Shown: piece by piece, positions 27,805 to 41,200 of the stretch
Numbering within the stretch: the first letter of the stretch is position 1
Layout: each line of letters starts with the position of its first letter
Source of the DNA: Anisus vortex
Taxonomy: Eukaryota > Mollusca > Gastropoda > Planorbidae
Direction of reading: 5' to 3'
Assembly (NCBI GenBank): GCA_949126835.1
Contig: OX421494.1
Span: 19,641,038 to 19,705,037, forward strand
DNA length: 64,000 nt
Notes under the pieces: generated by a model
What the model was told of the DNA's origin: nothing
Databases searched by the model: none
What the model saw: the letters and a program-made list of their open reading frames with translations, nothing else
Program-made: the position numbers and the translations under genes

Positions 27805-30250
27805 GTACCTTGGCACAAAGGTCATGGACATACGCGCACGAGCTTTTGACATAAAAACTTTAGGCCCTTAGCCTTAGGGTCAGAGTTCTCATTAGAAAAA
27901 AATTAATTACGACATAAAAAAAAACAGAAGCAAGAAAACAATAATATACACAAAAAAGACCGAAAACAGGGCAAACAAAAGTAGCCTACGCCTACGTAGA
28001 ATACAGAATAGTTAGACGTCTAGCACCTGAACTCTATCGTAGGCTTAGGGTTATAAAGTCAAAGTTATAGGCATAGGATAGGATAGGCCTTTTTTTATAG
28101 ATTATAGATCTATATTCTATATTATAGTCCTACTATCTAACTACACATTGGTTTTTATAATGTATAGCATAGCATAGAGACTATAAAATTTAAAAAAAAA
28201 AGATAAATGATTTCACACCCCCTTTGAGGGAGAAGTCAAATATTTGTAGGCCTAATTATGCGAAGGGGAGAGGAAGCGGGTAAAATGTGACGTCATATAA
28301 AAAATATAGATCTATGCTGCATCTGAGAATGACATATTTTCCGCAACAAGTTACAATTATTATTAACTTAAAACAGGCCTACACTTGCCAACACCGTATA
28401 GTAGGCATTATATGTAAAATTATATCAATTATGACTAAAAGGGAAGAGGAGCAAATGATAAGCAAGGGGGGGGGGGGGGAGCACAAAAGCAGGCGAATTC
28501 TGAGCATGCATGCTAATTTTTAATTTAATATTTAAACATTATCAAAAGTTGTTTTTTTTTTAAATTTTACACAAACACATTTAATTTATAGAATGAAGAA
28601 TTATTGTGCGTCATGATAGCCTACCATACGCAACAAGAAATATATAGTAATCAGCTAGAATACAGCTACTAATGAACTTTTTCTTACATGATAAATTGTG
28701 TGATTGTGTGTGCGCTTATCTATTTTGATAAGTAAATTTCTGTGCTTGAATACAAATTACAAATAGGCCCTAATTATAATAAGGACAAAACATCTGTAAT
28801 CAAGACGAATTTCCATTGTTTGGATCAATAAAGAAATCTCATCTTTTCCTGATTAAATAAATCAAGTGCTTTGAATAAAATATTCCTACTTGACCTAGAT
28901 CTACATGTTTGTTTCTACAATAATATATATATATAGGTATCTCTCTCTATATATAGGCCTATAATAGCTCTTATAAGCTTATATAGGCCTATAGATCTGC
29001 CATTTTAAATAATAAGCCTAAAAATAATGGTCATTTCTATAGCGCTTCTATCCATTCTATTAAATTTAGCATGCTCAGTGCCCTTTCGGTGTAAATTGTA
29101 AAGGCAGATGTAAATTTCCCCAAATGAAACACGAAACAGACTGAAATTACCACTTTGTGTCGCTCCCTAGAGACCAGAGCCAGGTGTCTATCTAATTTGG
29201 CTACCAGGGATCAACAGAATACAGCTACTGGACCCTAAAACTAAAAATAGCAATAATATTATACAATGTAACTATTGTAACGCAGAAGCCAGAGTTCTAC
29301 ATATTCTTGAGGAAAACCACATAGATGAAGATGTCGCCTGCATGTGTAGGACCGTCAACCAAAAACTAACTGACAGGTCGCGGGTTCTATCCCTGCCACC
29401 GTCGGATCCCTGTCGCCCTGCAGGAGTTTTGGGCCTAGTGGACCGTCTAGAAGGAAGGTCTGTAAACTTTTAAAAAATTATATTTCTATCGTTAATTCTT
29501 TTATATTGTTTAAAAATAGTGTTCTTTCAGGCCGAAAGAAGTTGTAATCAAATCAAATGTCCATTTCTGTGGATTAATAAAGACATAAAGTATACTATCT
29601 ATATAGGCACTATTAAGTTATTGTTATTCAACAAAACTGAAACTCAACCCTGTTGACTACACAAATGCTAATTAATTGGCCTAACGAAGTGTAAAATATT
29701 CATTTTTTTTCAGCAACAGTCAACCATCTACAGTAAGTAGCGGTTTAAAATATTTGTTTTCTCCCTGCCTCTTCATTTAATGTAATTAATCAACCAACCA
29801 CGCAGTCTATGACTGGTTAAATGTAAAAAATATAAGCTTATACCTTTGTAGTTGTTGGTTAACCCCCCTTATTACCATTGGTATTTCCGTGTAACCACAA
29901 CCGGTGCACTGCCCCCCTCCCCTCCTCACTCACTCACACGGGGTGCGCATACTACAGGTTGGGTACCTGTGAATCTAGTTTCAATCTACCATTTGGTTTT
30001 GTTTATCAAGCGTAGGCCTATTTATGTTAACATATTAAAATATCTTAGCCGTGATTGGTCATCACCCCCTCGCAGAAAGCTACCTGGTCAGAAACGAGGG
30101 GGCTTGCCTCCTGTACCTGTAATAACACCAGGTTGTGTATAAAATGGTCAAGTTTTTATTGACCATTTACCCAATAAGAGCAGGTTTATTGTACGTTTTG
30201 TTTTAACTTGGCTAGTCGTTGTTTTCCAAAGCCCATATATATGAGTTCTT
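27805..30250. other. Intergenic, repeat-rich, no gene recognised
   Basis: AT-rich sequence with many TAGGCCTA words. About 29020-29100 carries, in reverse, the same tail as 38570-38665. Near 29200-29450 there is sequence of mixed composition with a tRNA-like word (CGCGGGTTCTATCCC), probably a repeat. A poly-G run lies near 28467. Confidence 0.5.
29020..29100 (-). repeat. SINE or LINE 3' tail copy
   Basis: Its reverse complement contains GCACTGAGCATGCT followed by GCGCTATAGAAATGACC, matching 38597-38653. This resembles the GCGCTATATAAAT-type tails of animal SINE/LINE pairs. Confidence 0.5.
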
Positions 30251-30254
30251 CATA

Positions 30255-30600
30255 TGCGTTAGCCCACCGGTTGACTCTTCGATGCCTTGGTTACCAGATT
30301 TCGACCTCATTAGAGGCCCACGTGTAGCTACATCAAAGAACAGAATGCGCACTCTCTTTATGCACAGTCACTAAAAGTGATATCTACGATAAACATTTAT
30401 ATATAGGCCTATTTATATATCACGGTATATATATTTATCTTTCACTATAGGCTTACTTTAAGATAAATTTGACTTAATTGTTCAATTGTCGATGGGGAGG
30501 AAAGAATGTGCGCAACTATGCCCGTCTCGCAAAGTCCGGTGCTTGATAACAGATCTATATAGTCTGGTTTTTGTCCTACCGAGCGACAGTGCAGGTTTAC
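30255..30600. repeat. Dispersed repeat related to 10570-10860
   Basis: Shares GCGTTAGCCCACCGGT, GGGGAGGAAAGAATGTGCGC and GCGACAGTGCAG with the locus at 10.6 kb. The order implies an inverted end, as in fold-back elements. The GCGTTAGCCCAC word also forms the ends of the fold-back element at 61877-62435. Confidence 0.4.
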
Positions 30601-30731
30601 GAGGTAAAGCCGTCGTTAGTGGTAGATGGGCGATTTCACAAGGAAGGAAAGGGAGGGGTGGAGTGATGTGCCTGTGGGATACGTAACATGCGGATTGCCC
30701 CACAGGCACGATTCGGACAAGGTCTTAGCTA

Positions 30732-31120
30732 GCGTTTATAGAGGCGGCGGGTTTCGGAAAATCGCACGCGCGAGTCGATCTGAGCGAACTCGTGCGAGGA
30801 ATGTTACTATTTTTGCTTTGCAGTTGTTCATAGAGGACGCGGGTCTGTCGAGGCGACAGATTTGCCGACCGGCGCGGGTAATTACCAGAACTAGTTTTTA
30901 GTTCTTGTTGCGCGTTGCCGCGCCGGACTGTGTTGGCTGTGCACTGTCTTTAAGGTGACCCCAGAATGACCCTGGTCTGTCTGGCGATGAAGCGTGACGT
31001 GTTTGTTGTCTCGTCTGCCTTTTTCCCGCTTTTGCTATAAACACCAACCGCGCGAGTCATTAGGGGCGGTTTTTTAGCGCGAGTAACCAGCTCGCGGCAA
31101 CCCGCCGCCTCTATAAACGC
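30732..31120. mobile_element. GC-rich element with 22-bp inverted ends
   Basis: The left end GCGTTTATAGAGGCGGCGGG and following TT is mirrored exactly at the right (31099-31120). The interior is much more GC-rich than the surroundings and full of CGCG words. No target duplication was found, so the class is unassigned. Confidence 0.7.
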
Positions 31121-31162
31121 ACTCCTAGTTTATTTCTTTCTGTGTCCATCCAAACTAGGAGT
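31121..31162. repeat. Perfect 11-bp hairpin abutting the GC-rich element
   Basis: ACTCCTAGTTT (31121-31131) and AAACTAGGAGT (31152-31162) form a perfect stem with a 20-base loop, immediately next to the element end at 31120. Confidence 0.75.
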
Positions 31163-31192
31163 TTTGAGGAGTGACTGTGTTGAAGAGCGCAG

Positions 31193-31600
31193 TTACTTAG
31201 ATCGCTTACGCCTTGATATAAGCTCCCGAAGATAAGAAGGAGCAATGCCCTTTATGCATCCGTACGTAATGGACATAATTTTGTGCTCTATTCGCTTTAT
31301 CACCGGGAGCCAGTGGAGATCCCTTAGTGTTGGGGAGATATGATCTTGCCTCCTCACCCCCGAGACAATGCGCGCCGCGGTGTTCTGCACTCTCTGTAAT
31401 CTCTGCAGCTGGTTCTGGGGCAAACCCCACAGGCAACTATTGCAGTAATCCAACCTTGACTGGATAAGAGAGACTGCTACGGTATTGGCCGTCCTTCTAT
31501 TGAGTTGAGGTCGCAGCTGACCCAGGGCACGTAGATGAGACGAACAAGCCTTAACCACAGCAAAGCTTAGTGGATGGAAAGATGAAAGTGACCAAACCAC
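31193..31600 (-). pseudogene. Non-LTR retrotransposon reverse transcriptase fragment (CR1/Jockey-like)
   Basis: A 135-codon open stretch matches the thumb and C-terminal part of CR1/Jockey-like reverse transcriptases: SLIQSRLDYCNS, GLPQNQLQRLQRVQN, AARIVSG, LRDLHWLPV and a terminal YLRELI. No catalytic RT core, endonuclease or full element is present, so it is a 5'-truncated copy downstream of the PH gene. Confidence 0.85.
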
Positions 31601-32233
31601 ATCAGAAAAGATGTGTGCGTAAGTAGCCTCTGGTTTAACTCTAAATGCACTGTTTACAAAATCTGATGTAAATGTAAGCCATCATATTTAGCATTACTAC
31701 TAATCTATAGAATAGAAGTTTGACACTGCACTGCTAATTGGCTTCATAAAGAGATACAAAACTTGAAACTACAAAAAAACAATTTTTGATGTTATAAAAC
31801 TATAAGAAATTAAAACAAAACAATTTTTTAAAATAGTTTTTAATGAATAACATTGTCAGTTTGTTTATTAAAATATTCATTAATAGTTGAATGAAACTGT
31901 CTGGTGTTAAATTGTCTTATTTACAATACAATTTTTTAAACCTTTTAATATTATTTCTTTTCTGTATACATTTTTTTTCACAACATGTCAATATTTATTC
32001 ATAATATATAGTACAAACTAGAACACAATAGAATGAATATGTATACTTAGACAAATTCACTTTTTTAAATTATTAATTGTATAAAAAGTAATTTCTCAAA
32101 AGTTCTTTGACAGACATAATGTATACATGACTTCAGACATGAACAGATGTAGATGATCTATTGGATAAAATGGAAGACCTTTTGAAACAATATGAAATGA
32201 ATAAATCTAATATGTACAGCTAGTGTCAAGCAT
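31601..32233. other. 3' flank or UTR of the PH-domain gene
   Basis: AT-rich sequence without a coding signal. The PH gene 3' UTR must begin here on the minus strand; no poly(A) site is assigned. Confidence 0.5.
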
Positions 32234-35200
32234 TTAAGATGGCAAATTCAAATCTTTCAGCAAAGATTTAAAACTGGCGACAGGGTCTTCACTGATGGTA
32301 GCCTGAGAATAGCGTACGTGGCACAATGGCTGATTATTGGCCAGAAAATCTGTGAGCTCTTTTACTGGAAGTCTGTCTTCGTCAGTTAAAGGGTGAATGA
32401 ATTGTGGGACAGGTGATTCGTCTATGGCCAGAGCAGCAACCAACAAATGCAACGGATCGTCTGAATCTGTCTCAAGTTTAGGACGCAGTTCCAAAGATGT
32501 GGATACTGCAACAGATGAAGCAGCTGTGTTTACTGAAGTGCGCAGAATAGAATCCTTTGGGCTTTCTGAGCTACCTTCTGCGTAGACGTTGGAATCATCA
32601 TTCTGTTTGACGGTATGGTCTGTTTGTTTTACGCAGATGACTGGTATGTTTTTAGATGATCTCAAGACAGCCTCCTCGCTTTTTGGAGAGTCTTTACTTT
32701 TGTCACTCTGAGAATAACAATCGCTGTACACTTGAGATTCATGCCCATTATTAATATTAATAGTTGGTGTTGAACTGACCACTTCTTCATAAATGCTGCT
32801 ACTTTGAAAGGCTGTTTCAGGTAATGGGGAACCATTTTGAATGCCGTAGTATACAGGCTCTGCTTTAGACTGTGCGTCGTAAGGTGCTGAGTAATCTGTG
32901 ACTTTACATGTACTGGATGTTCTATTGGTATTTTTCTTTGGCTCAGGAGCATCTCCAGATATTGTTGCATAAACACTTTCATATTTTGTGTAATCTGTTT
33001 GAACTTCATTTGGTGGATCAAGCAACAACTTAGAACCTCTGAGCCTAGAAATAAAAAGTAAAATGTTACTTATAAAGATTGCATTAAGCCATAAAAACAT
33101 GCTAGTAAACCACAACCATCAGGATGTGAAATATACTTGTGCAAAAATAAATGCTGCATATTGTTAAAAGTAAAAAAAATCAAATGTTAGTTAAATTTTG
33201 GTTTACTTTAATTAAAATATTTTTTTTTAAATTCAACCCTTTTGATTAAGAAATATTTACTCTTTTTTTGCCATAGCATTATGGAGAGCGCGAACCCATT
33301 GACTGCATTCGTCACTCGTTGAAGAAATCTAAAGTAGTTGAAGAGACAATGACATAAAATTAAATATACTTTTAGAAAATTATTATTAATTCATTTACAT
33401 TGATAACATTTTTTTTTTGTTTATCTTATTATGAACATTGCATAAAATTATGTAATTATTAAAAAACAGCCTGGCCTACTATAATGCGTACACCACATCA
33501 TGTGATGTTTCAGTGTGGTGCAGTAATAATTTGTTTCAAATATCTCAATGAAAAAAAATATTTACATGAAAAATACCGGTACATAATAAAAAAAACTAAT
33601 AAATCTAATAAATACCCGGTACAACTCTTTATTTACTAATTAAAATATTGCATTAATTTTTTAAATTATAAAACTTCCTAAAAGATTGTAGTTGTGTAAT
33701 AACTAATTTAGGGTTGCCTCCCTTGAGAAGCTCTTGCAGAGGAAAATTGTGCAAGATTTTTGGAAATGAAGGGAGGTAATTTTAGAATGTTTAATCTATG
33801 TTTAATTACTAGCCTAGAATTTAAATTTTTAGCTCAATATTTGTTAATTTCCAATGTTGCACAAATTTTTTTCGCTTTTTTCAATTTCTTTCTTAAGCTG
33901 AAACATACATTTCAGAGTTTAGGAGAGTTTTTAGATGTATTTATAATTCTTTTCCTACAAACACATAAATTGTAAATATTCATTTACAGATTTTGCAGAT
34001 TTAACTGCATATGTGTTTTTACATAAACCTTATAATGTACACATTAGTAACACAGTGAACTTACAAAAACATAGGATTTCTTTTTAAATGTTATTTCAAA
34101 TGATGTACCAGTTGAATCTGTTGAAACTTTTTTTACTTGATGGGCATCACACAAGTCAATGGTATCCATATGGTCTTGATTCTAATTGAGAAACATTAAG
34201 AAAAGTATTTTCATTAATATGTATATGACTTGGACATTATTGCCCCTGTGTCTAGCCAGCTCTGATGGATACCTCACATTATAGTTGTGGCAAATTAAAG
34301 GTTGCTGGGCATTATGTTGGCTATACAATCCCAGAGTAGGTCATGGAAGTAGATTCTTGTAAATGTTGCTTCACAGGCCCTATGGATCAAATTGGTCGCA
34401 CTGGGATACTTTACTTTTTTTTTTTTTACAAAACATTAGTTTGTAATGTAATCAACAATCAACTGCACATTACATTAGCAAGTATTTTATTCAGCAAAAC
34501 ATATATTGTATACTAGCTTAGACAAGTTTGTAGAACGTTTCCATTAAAACCTATTGGGCTGTAAGTTAATTAATTTGCTGTATCTATTTGTAATTAATAC
34601 ATTAGAACTTCACTACCATCTTTTAACTTCTAACTCATTAACTGTGATTCACGTTATTAATTTTTATCAACTGAAAAGTCTGAAACAATTTCTAACTGAT
34701 ACTATCCATTGCAATAGAGTTGTTTTTTCTTGAAGTGTTATTTGATAATTGGCTACCAGAGGTAGAAACGATACTCATACAATAATAGTCATTATACATC
34801 AAATTGCATAACATATCAATGGTCTACAAGACAGACGCCAGTGGTATAAGAACAACTATAAAAGAAAAGACAACTTGTACGCCCTCAGAGAAATTTTCTT
34901 TTTTTTTTCGAGAGTTATCCTGAAAGATTTGGTTGTTTTGAGGAAAAAAAGAATAACAAAAGAACGGGATAGGGTTGACGCCCTTGTTTAAATCAGGAGA
35001 ATTTAACAGTGTCTTCTGTTTTATACCTGACAACTTGGTTCCAAAGCAATGCAGGGCAGTGCCCTCACATTGGGGGAGGGGGGCAGAGGGTGGCGTATGC
35101 CCGGGGGCGACACTTCCATGTGGGGTGGTGGTAAATGTAGTCTAGATATATCACTAAACAAGCAGTTACAGAAACTTTTGCCCTGGGGTGCTACATAAGC

Positions 35201-38200
35201 TTGTAAAGGCTCTGATGCAGGGCATGGTCTAAAATAAAAAGAAGAAAAAAGCATCCTTTTTCTTTTCATTTGTATCAAATTGTCTAAAATGTAAAAGCTG
35301 TACATAGAGGAAATGTTTACCTTTTTAAGGTACATTGATGTTCCTTGTATTGAACAATATGTTTTAGTTTTTCGAGCAATCATCTGTTACAAAAAAAAAA
35401 AAAAGAGAAAAGGTTTATACAAATAAATAATAATATATGATAGTCATTCAATTAAAAATGTTTAGGAAAGCATGGAATTATCGATTAATCCAGCAAAACA
35501 TTTAGATCTCTGTTAAGAGAACTAGCTCCACAGAAGGGAACAGGCAAAAATCGCCTGGACCCACGGTGTTGAATCTGCCGGGAAGCAGACGTGAAGGTCA
35601 AGCCCGTGCTTTTAGTGTGTCCTACGCTTATCCGTGGTTTTGGCTTTAGTCTTGCAGTTTAATAAGTATTTCAAATGGTGTTTAGCTGTTGGTTATTACT
35701 GATTAGTTCGTGCAGCCCATTCCATTCCCGAACGCCACTTGGGAAGAGCTAGAATGTATTTGTCTTTGTCCTTGCATATAAAGCGTTCTCAATGGGCGTG
35801 GCTTAGGTTTTTTAGTGACGTATTTGTGTAAATAGAAGCCACTATTGGTGTACAAAAATGGTGAAGTACTTCTTTATCATGCCAAATTCACATCTGAATA
35901 TTGGCTATCCTACTCAAAAATAAGGAGGTAAATAGTAGTACTGTAGATTAATTGATTAATGTGATTAGGCTAGGGCCGGCTAGATCTATTTACACTTTCA
36001 ATTTCACTTTATAGGCCTACACTTTTAATGTTTCGTAGGCTAGGCTAATGGCTAAGTAGAGATGCCAAGTGATAGTGTTGGTGAATAGGCTATCTAGTCA
36101 AGTCACTAATAGGCTCACATCGTCTATGATCTATGTCTATGATAATAATAAAATAGCCTATTTTATTTAACAGACATAATACAGCTTAAATCTTAATAAG
36201 ACTTAAAACACAAAACATCATTTTAAAAAAGCTCGAGCCTATATGAAACTTTATTAATACAGCGGCCTTGTACTTGTACACCACTACTACATAAAGTAAA
36301 CAAAAATCACGTGCTGTTTGTTACGTGATTGCAAACGCCCTATTGAATAGGATAACTGTCTTTACGTCAATACATTTATGGGTATTTTTTATATTATGCA
36401 CCGGTTTTTCAAAAGATACTAAAAAAAATACGTTTGTTATTTGATGTTCGCACGTAAAGTCAAATATAAAAGCCTTAAACTTGTGTTAAAAATGTATAAA
36501 TTGGATATTAATATGAATGCAAGGTTTTCATCGGCTAGTCAGTTGTTTTTATTTTTTTGAATTCTGTGTTACATAAAACTACCAAGGTCCCAAATAACGT
36601 CTTGTTATGTATAAGTGATCACGTGGCAATAACAGGATTTGTAAACACCATGTGACATCATGTGCGAGTAAAACATCACGCCTATTTTAGTTTACATGTA
36701 TGTAATGCGAACCAAACGCGTATATATGACATTCATAGCCAGTGCCGTTGCTTGGGATTTGGGGGCCCGGGAGGCTTGGCCTCTTTAGGGGCCCCTGCAT
36801 TTTGACATTCGACATTATGACATGAGAAAAAACAACCTTTGGGGGCCCCCCTCAAATGAGGCCCGGGGGGACTTTCGAATTTGGATCCCCCCTCCCCTAG
36901 CTACGCCACTGTTCATAACTATTCCACTCATTCGCCAATTGGGGCATGGTAGCCGTGCGGAAGCGCATTCGGCTGGCGTACCGAATGTCCTGGGTTCGAA
37001 TCCTGGTGCAGGCTCAGATTTTTTTGCCGCGGTCTGGAGAGTGTCCCTGAGTCTAACCCAGCTCTGATGGGTACCTGACCTTAGTTGGGGAAAGTAAAGG
37101 CATCTGGGCATTGTGCTTGCCACACATCCCCTAGCCCATAGAATGCTGTGGCCACAGAAACTGGTGAACACTGCTTCACCAGCCCTATGGATCAGTTAGG
37201 TCCAAAGGGTAGGCTAGGCATTCACCGATGGTGTTGATTAAAAGATGTGGCGTAATATGTGTCAGTGGCGTGATTAAAATACGTTCTGTGTTATAATGGC
37301 TGTGGTATAGAAGTGACGACCTTGACAATGGCTGAGAGAAAATGGAAAACAGTAACAACCCAATAAAACACCAAACAACCAAAAGCAATATGTCAGGCAT
37401 AAATTCTATAGTGTGGCCATCTTGGTTATCGCTGTCTCTATAATAGTGTAGCCTACTACCGGTATCTTGTTTAACGCAGAATACAGGACATGAGTCACAT
37501 GAGTCTATAGGATATATATTTTGTTGCATGGCAGGGGTTTTCTAAATAACACTGTCAAAAATGTCATAACACAAAATAAATTTACTTCCTCTTGGAGTTT
37601 ATAAGACTCTGTTTAAATGGTATTGCTTAGATTAGTTTAGAAGATGTGCATGACTAATATCAATGCAATGTTGGTTTCATTCATTTTGAAAGGCCCTAAT
37701 TTAATAGCTAGGGGATTTTAATTTCGTTTCCTGCTTGTGTAACTTTATCTGTTGTGCTTGTCATGAAGCCGATGTTGTAATTGTAAAACACCGACAGCAG
37801 CGATTGTTTGACTCTGCTTACGTTGAAAGATAAACTGATGAAGCGTACAATCATAGGCCCTACCTTACCATTCACAGACGCGATGTAAATCTATTAATTA
37901 TTGGATATTGATAAGAAATTATCTGGATGATCTCAGACATCCCTTTTCCATGAATGAATAACGCTGTTCTAAAAAGAGTTATTCTTTAAAAAAATAAAAT
38001 AACTTGTAGTAGTTTACAAGATTAGCCTACTGACTTGTGTTTAATACCGGTAACCATATTGCGAGGGACGCAATAACCTTCTTTATATAAGGAGCGTCTG
38101 TAAAGTATAAGATAAGATAAAGCTAGTTTAGGTATGTTCCTTGTGTACACTTTATACTGACCCAATGTTTGTTAAATATTGGTGACAATTTGACAGGGTT

Positions 38201-41200
38201 GTAGTTTAAATATACTTAATATACTTAATATTTAAGAATACAAAGTAGCCTAAATGGATGGTTACGAACATATGATTAAACAAGCGTGACAATACCGTAC
38301 GGGGAAAAATTGACAGGAAATTCCAAAGACTATTTATTGTTATAGTCTTTGGAAATACATAGCATACTGGATGTTATAGATCAGTAGAGAAATATTGCCA
38401 CAAAAAGAATGTCAAGAAAAGCATCACGACAATGCATGGCTCTATGAATAAATAATTGAGCTGTGAAATTTATACATTTTCAGCCACACGAGGAGCGCAT
38501 TATTACAAGGTGTCGTTGTGTCGTTTCGTGCCTCCATCGGTCGAAACCTTGTTTAAAACTATTTTAGAGTGTTATTGTCGTTTCGTTTTTGTGAGCGCAC
38601 TGAGCATGCTTGCATTAGCATGGAGTGAGGCGCGATATAAATGACCAATTATTATTTTTATTATTATTATTATGCAATCTACCGCCTTGTCACGCCTTTA
38701 AACTTAAAAAAATAAATAATAAGCAGTAGATGCAGTCTGCAAAGTTTCTGTACGAACGAACCAGTTGTTTATTTTCTCTATCTTTTGGACAACTGCCATC
38801 TTTAACTTTAAAGAGTACAACTGCCATACAATCCGCGAAGCACTATATGGCAGAGGTCATGGCCACAACCCCCTCCTCCCTTTCACCAAAACAATACAAC
38901 AACCAAAACCTTGAATGACTATAACATGTCATTTCTTTTACCTCCTTTTAAAACCTATACATGTAGACAATAAAATATATTGTCAAACAAACACCGAAGC
39001 TTACATACCATAAAGCTGGGCCTATTCGGGTTTTTATTTCTTCAGGATGTAAACATATCACGCATACTTTGTTGTTTTTTTTCAACTACATTTCATTTTG
39101 GTGAGGTTTCTATTGTTTTAAACTGTATTGCAATTTGTGGGTAATTCTTTTCTCACGTCACAACTTTTAGACCACTATTGAAACTTGTTCGACTATTACA
39201 ACCTTCAGTATATAAACCTTTATTAAAACTTTCTGTAAGGCGACGACCTCCGTATAATAAGGGGCGGAGGGTGGGGGTGCTATATTAAAATTTACGGTTA
39301 CGCGTAGAAAGCAATAATTTTCTTTGCAGAAATATCGCCTGTAACATATAAGCAAAAAATTCAAGCGAACGTTTGGATTTTAAAAAAAACATCAACAGTA
39401 TATTAAATAGGGATAATAGAGAAATCGTTTGAACTGCAAGTGTAAAAAAACAAACAACAAATATTCATAGAATCCAATAAAACTGTTTATTAAAAAATTT
39501 CCTTCAGTTGCCTTTTTGTGCATCTTAAAATGAGCCGTAAAATATGTGTTGTTTTGTTTTAGTTATGGAAAAGGGGTGGTGGGCAATTCTTGACCTAAAA
39601 ATTAATTAGGTGAGTTTTTAAAAGTGTGAACCTTATAAATAAAAAGGAAAGTTGGTCTTAGAAAATATTTTAAAACATGCACGGAAGTTTGAAACCCTCG
39701 GTCGAATGGCATTGTATAAATAATTCGGGTAGAGCTATATGTGTTTTTGTTCACCTAAACAAAAGAGAACCCAAAATAAAGTTTTGTTAAAATACATTAA
39801 GAGCGCCGAGCATTATACTATATATATACATTATACTTGTATCAGTTGAATAGTGGAAGCAATAGGGCGACACTTAGAAAAAACAAAACGGTGTATGAAT
39901 TCATTTCACTTTCTGACCAAAGCAATGATTAGTGGACAAGATGGCGATGGGAATGCTGAGTGTGATTACGCGTAGAGTCGCGCTATATAATTGAATACCA
40001 TTATCATTATACTTGTTGGATCGAGTATACAATTGAATACCATTATCATTATACTTGTTGGATCGAGTATACAATTGAATACCATTATCATTATACTTGT
40101 TGGATCGAGTATACAATTGAATACCATTATCATTATACTGGTTGGATCGAGTATACAATTGAATACCATCATCATTATACTTGTTGGATCGAGTATACAA
40201 TTGAATAACATTATCATTATACTTGTTGGATCGAGTATACAATTGAATACCATTATCATTATACTTGTTGGATCGAGTATACAATTGAATACCATTATCA
40301 TTATACTTGTTGGATCGAGTATACAATTGAATACCATTATCATTATACTGGTTGGATCGAGTATACAATTGAATACCATTATCATTATACTTGTTGGATC
40401 GAGTATACAATTGAATAACATTATCATTATACTTGTTGGATCGAGTATACAATTGAATACCATTATCATTATACTTGTTGGATCGAGTATACAATTGAAT
40501 ACCATTATCATTATACTTGTTGGATCGAGTATACAATTGAATACCATTATCATTATACTTGTTGGATCGAGTATACAATTGAATACCATTATCATTATAC
40601 TTGTTGTAGAAATCAATTACAGTGATAGAGCAATAAATTAACTGAAACGTTTATTACAAGTCACAAGTTAAATGAGGCCCCCAATGGAGGCACGGTGGCC
40701 GAGAGACAGCGCGTACGAAGGTCCCGGGTTCGAATCCTGGTGAAGGCTACGATTTGTTCCCGGGTCTGGAAGGTGTCCCTGAGTCTACCCAGCTATGATG
40801 GGTACCTGACCTTAGTTGGGGTAAAGTAAAGGCGACTATGAATTGTGAATTGGCCCGATGATCAATTAACCGAAGGGCAGTGGCGTACTTCCGCATGTTC
40901 CATTGGAACAGGGGCCCCCACACAAAAAGGGCCCCCTCACTTCCCAAAAAGATTTTTTTTTGTGACATCCACATTCTTTGGTTGAAAATGTTAAAATAAA
41001 ATTCATCTATTCCCCTTCAATTTTAAGCACTCAAGTCAAACCAATCTAATTTCAACAAAAAATGTATTTATGATTTTAAAAAATGTAGCATAAACGGCAC
41101 TTTTCTGAAGTACCGGGTATGTGGAAGGCAGGGGCGAAGCCACAAGGGGGTCCCCACATACATTTGGGAACAGGGCTCCCACAATCCTAAATACGGCCCT

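Noticed and set aside
30482..30901. ORFs of 66-91 codons in GC-rich DNA
   Set aside because: Open because of low AT content in repeat sequence; no family resemblance and no codon-like periodicity that I can see.
36940..37020. Possible tRNA genes (also near 40690, 41735 and 63690)
   Set aside because: A and B boxes are present but no full cloverleaf is evident, and each continues into the same SINE body and tail.
39901..40641. Repetitive proteins of 216-225 residues on both strands
   Set aside because: All come from the 42-bp minisatellite whose period is divisible by three. Noted as a finding but not called as genes.
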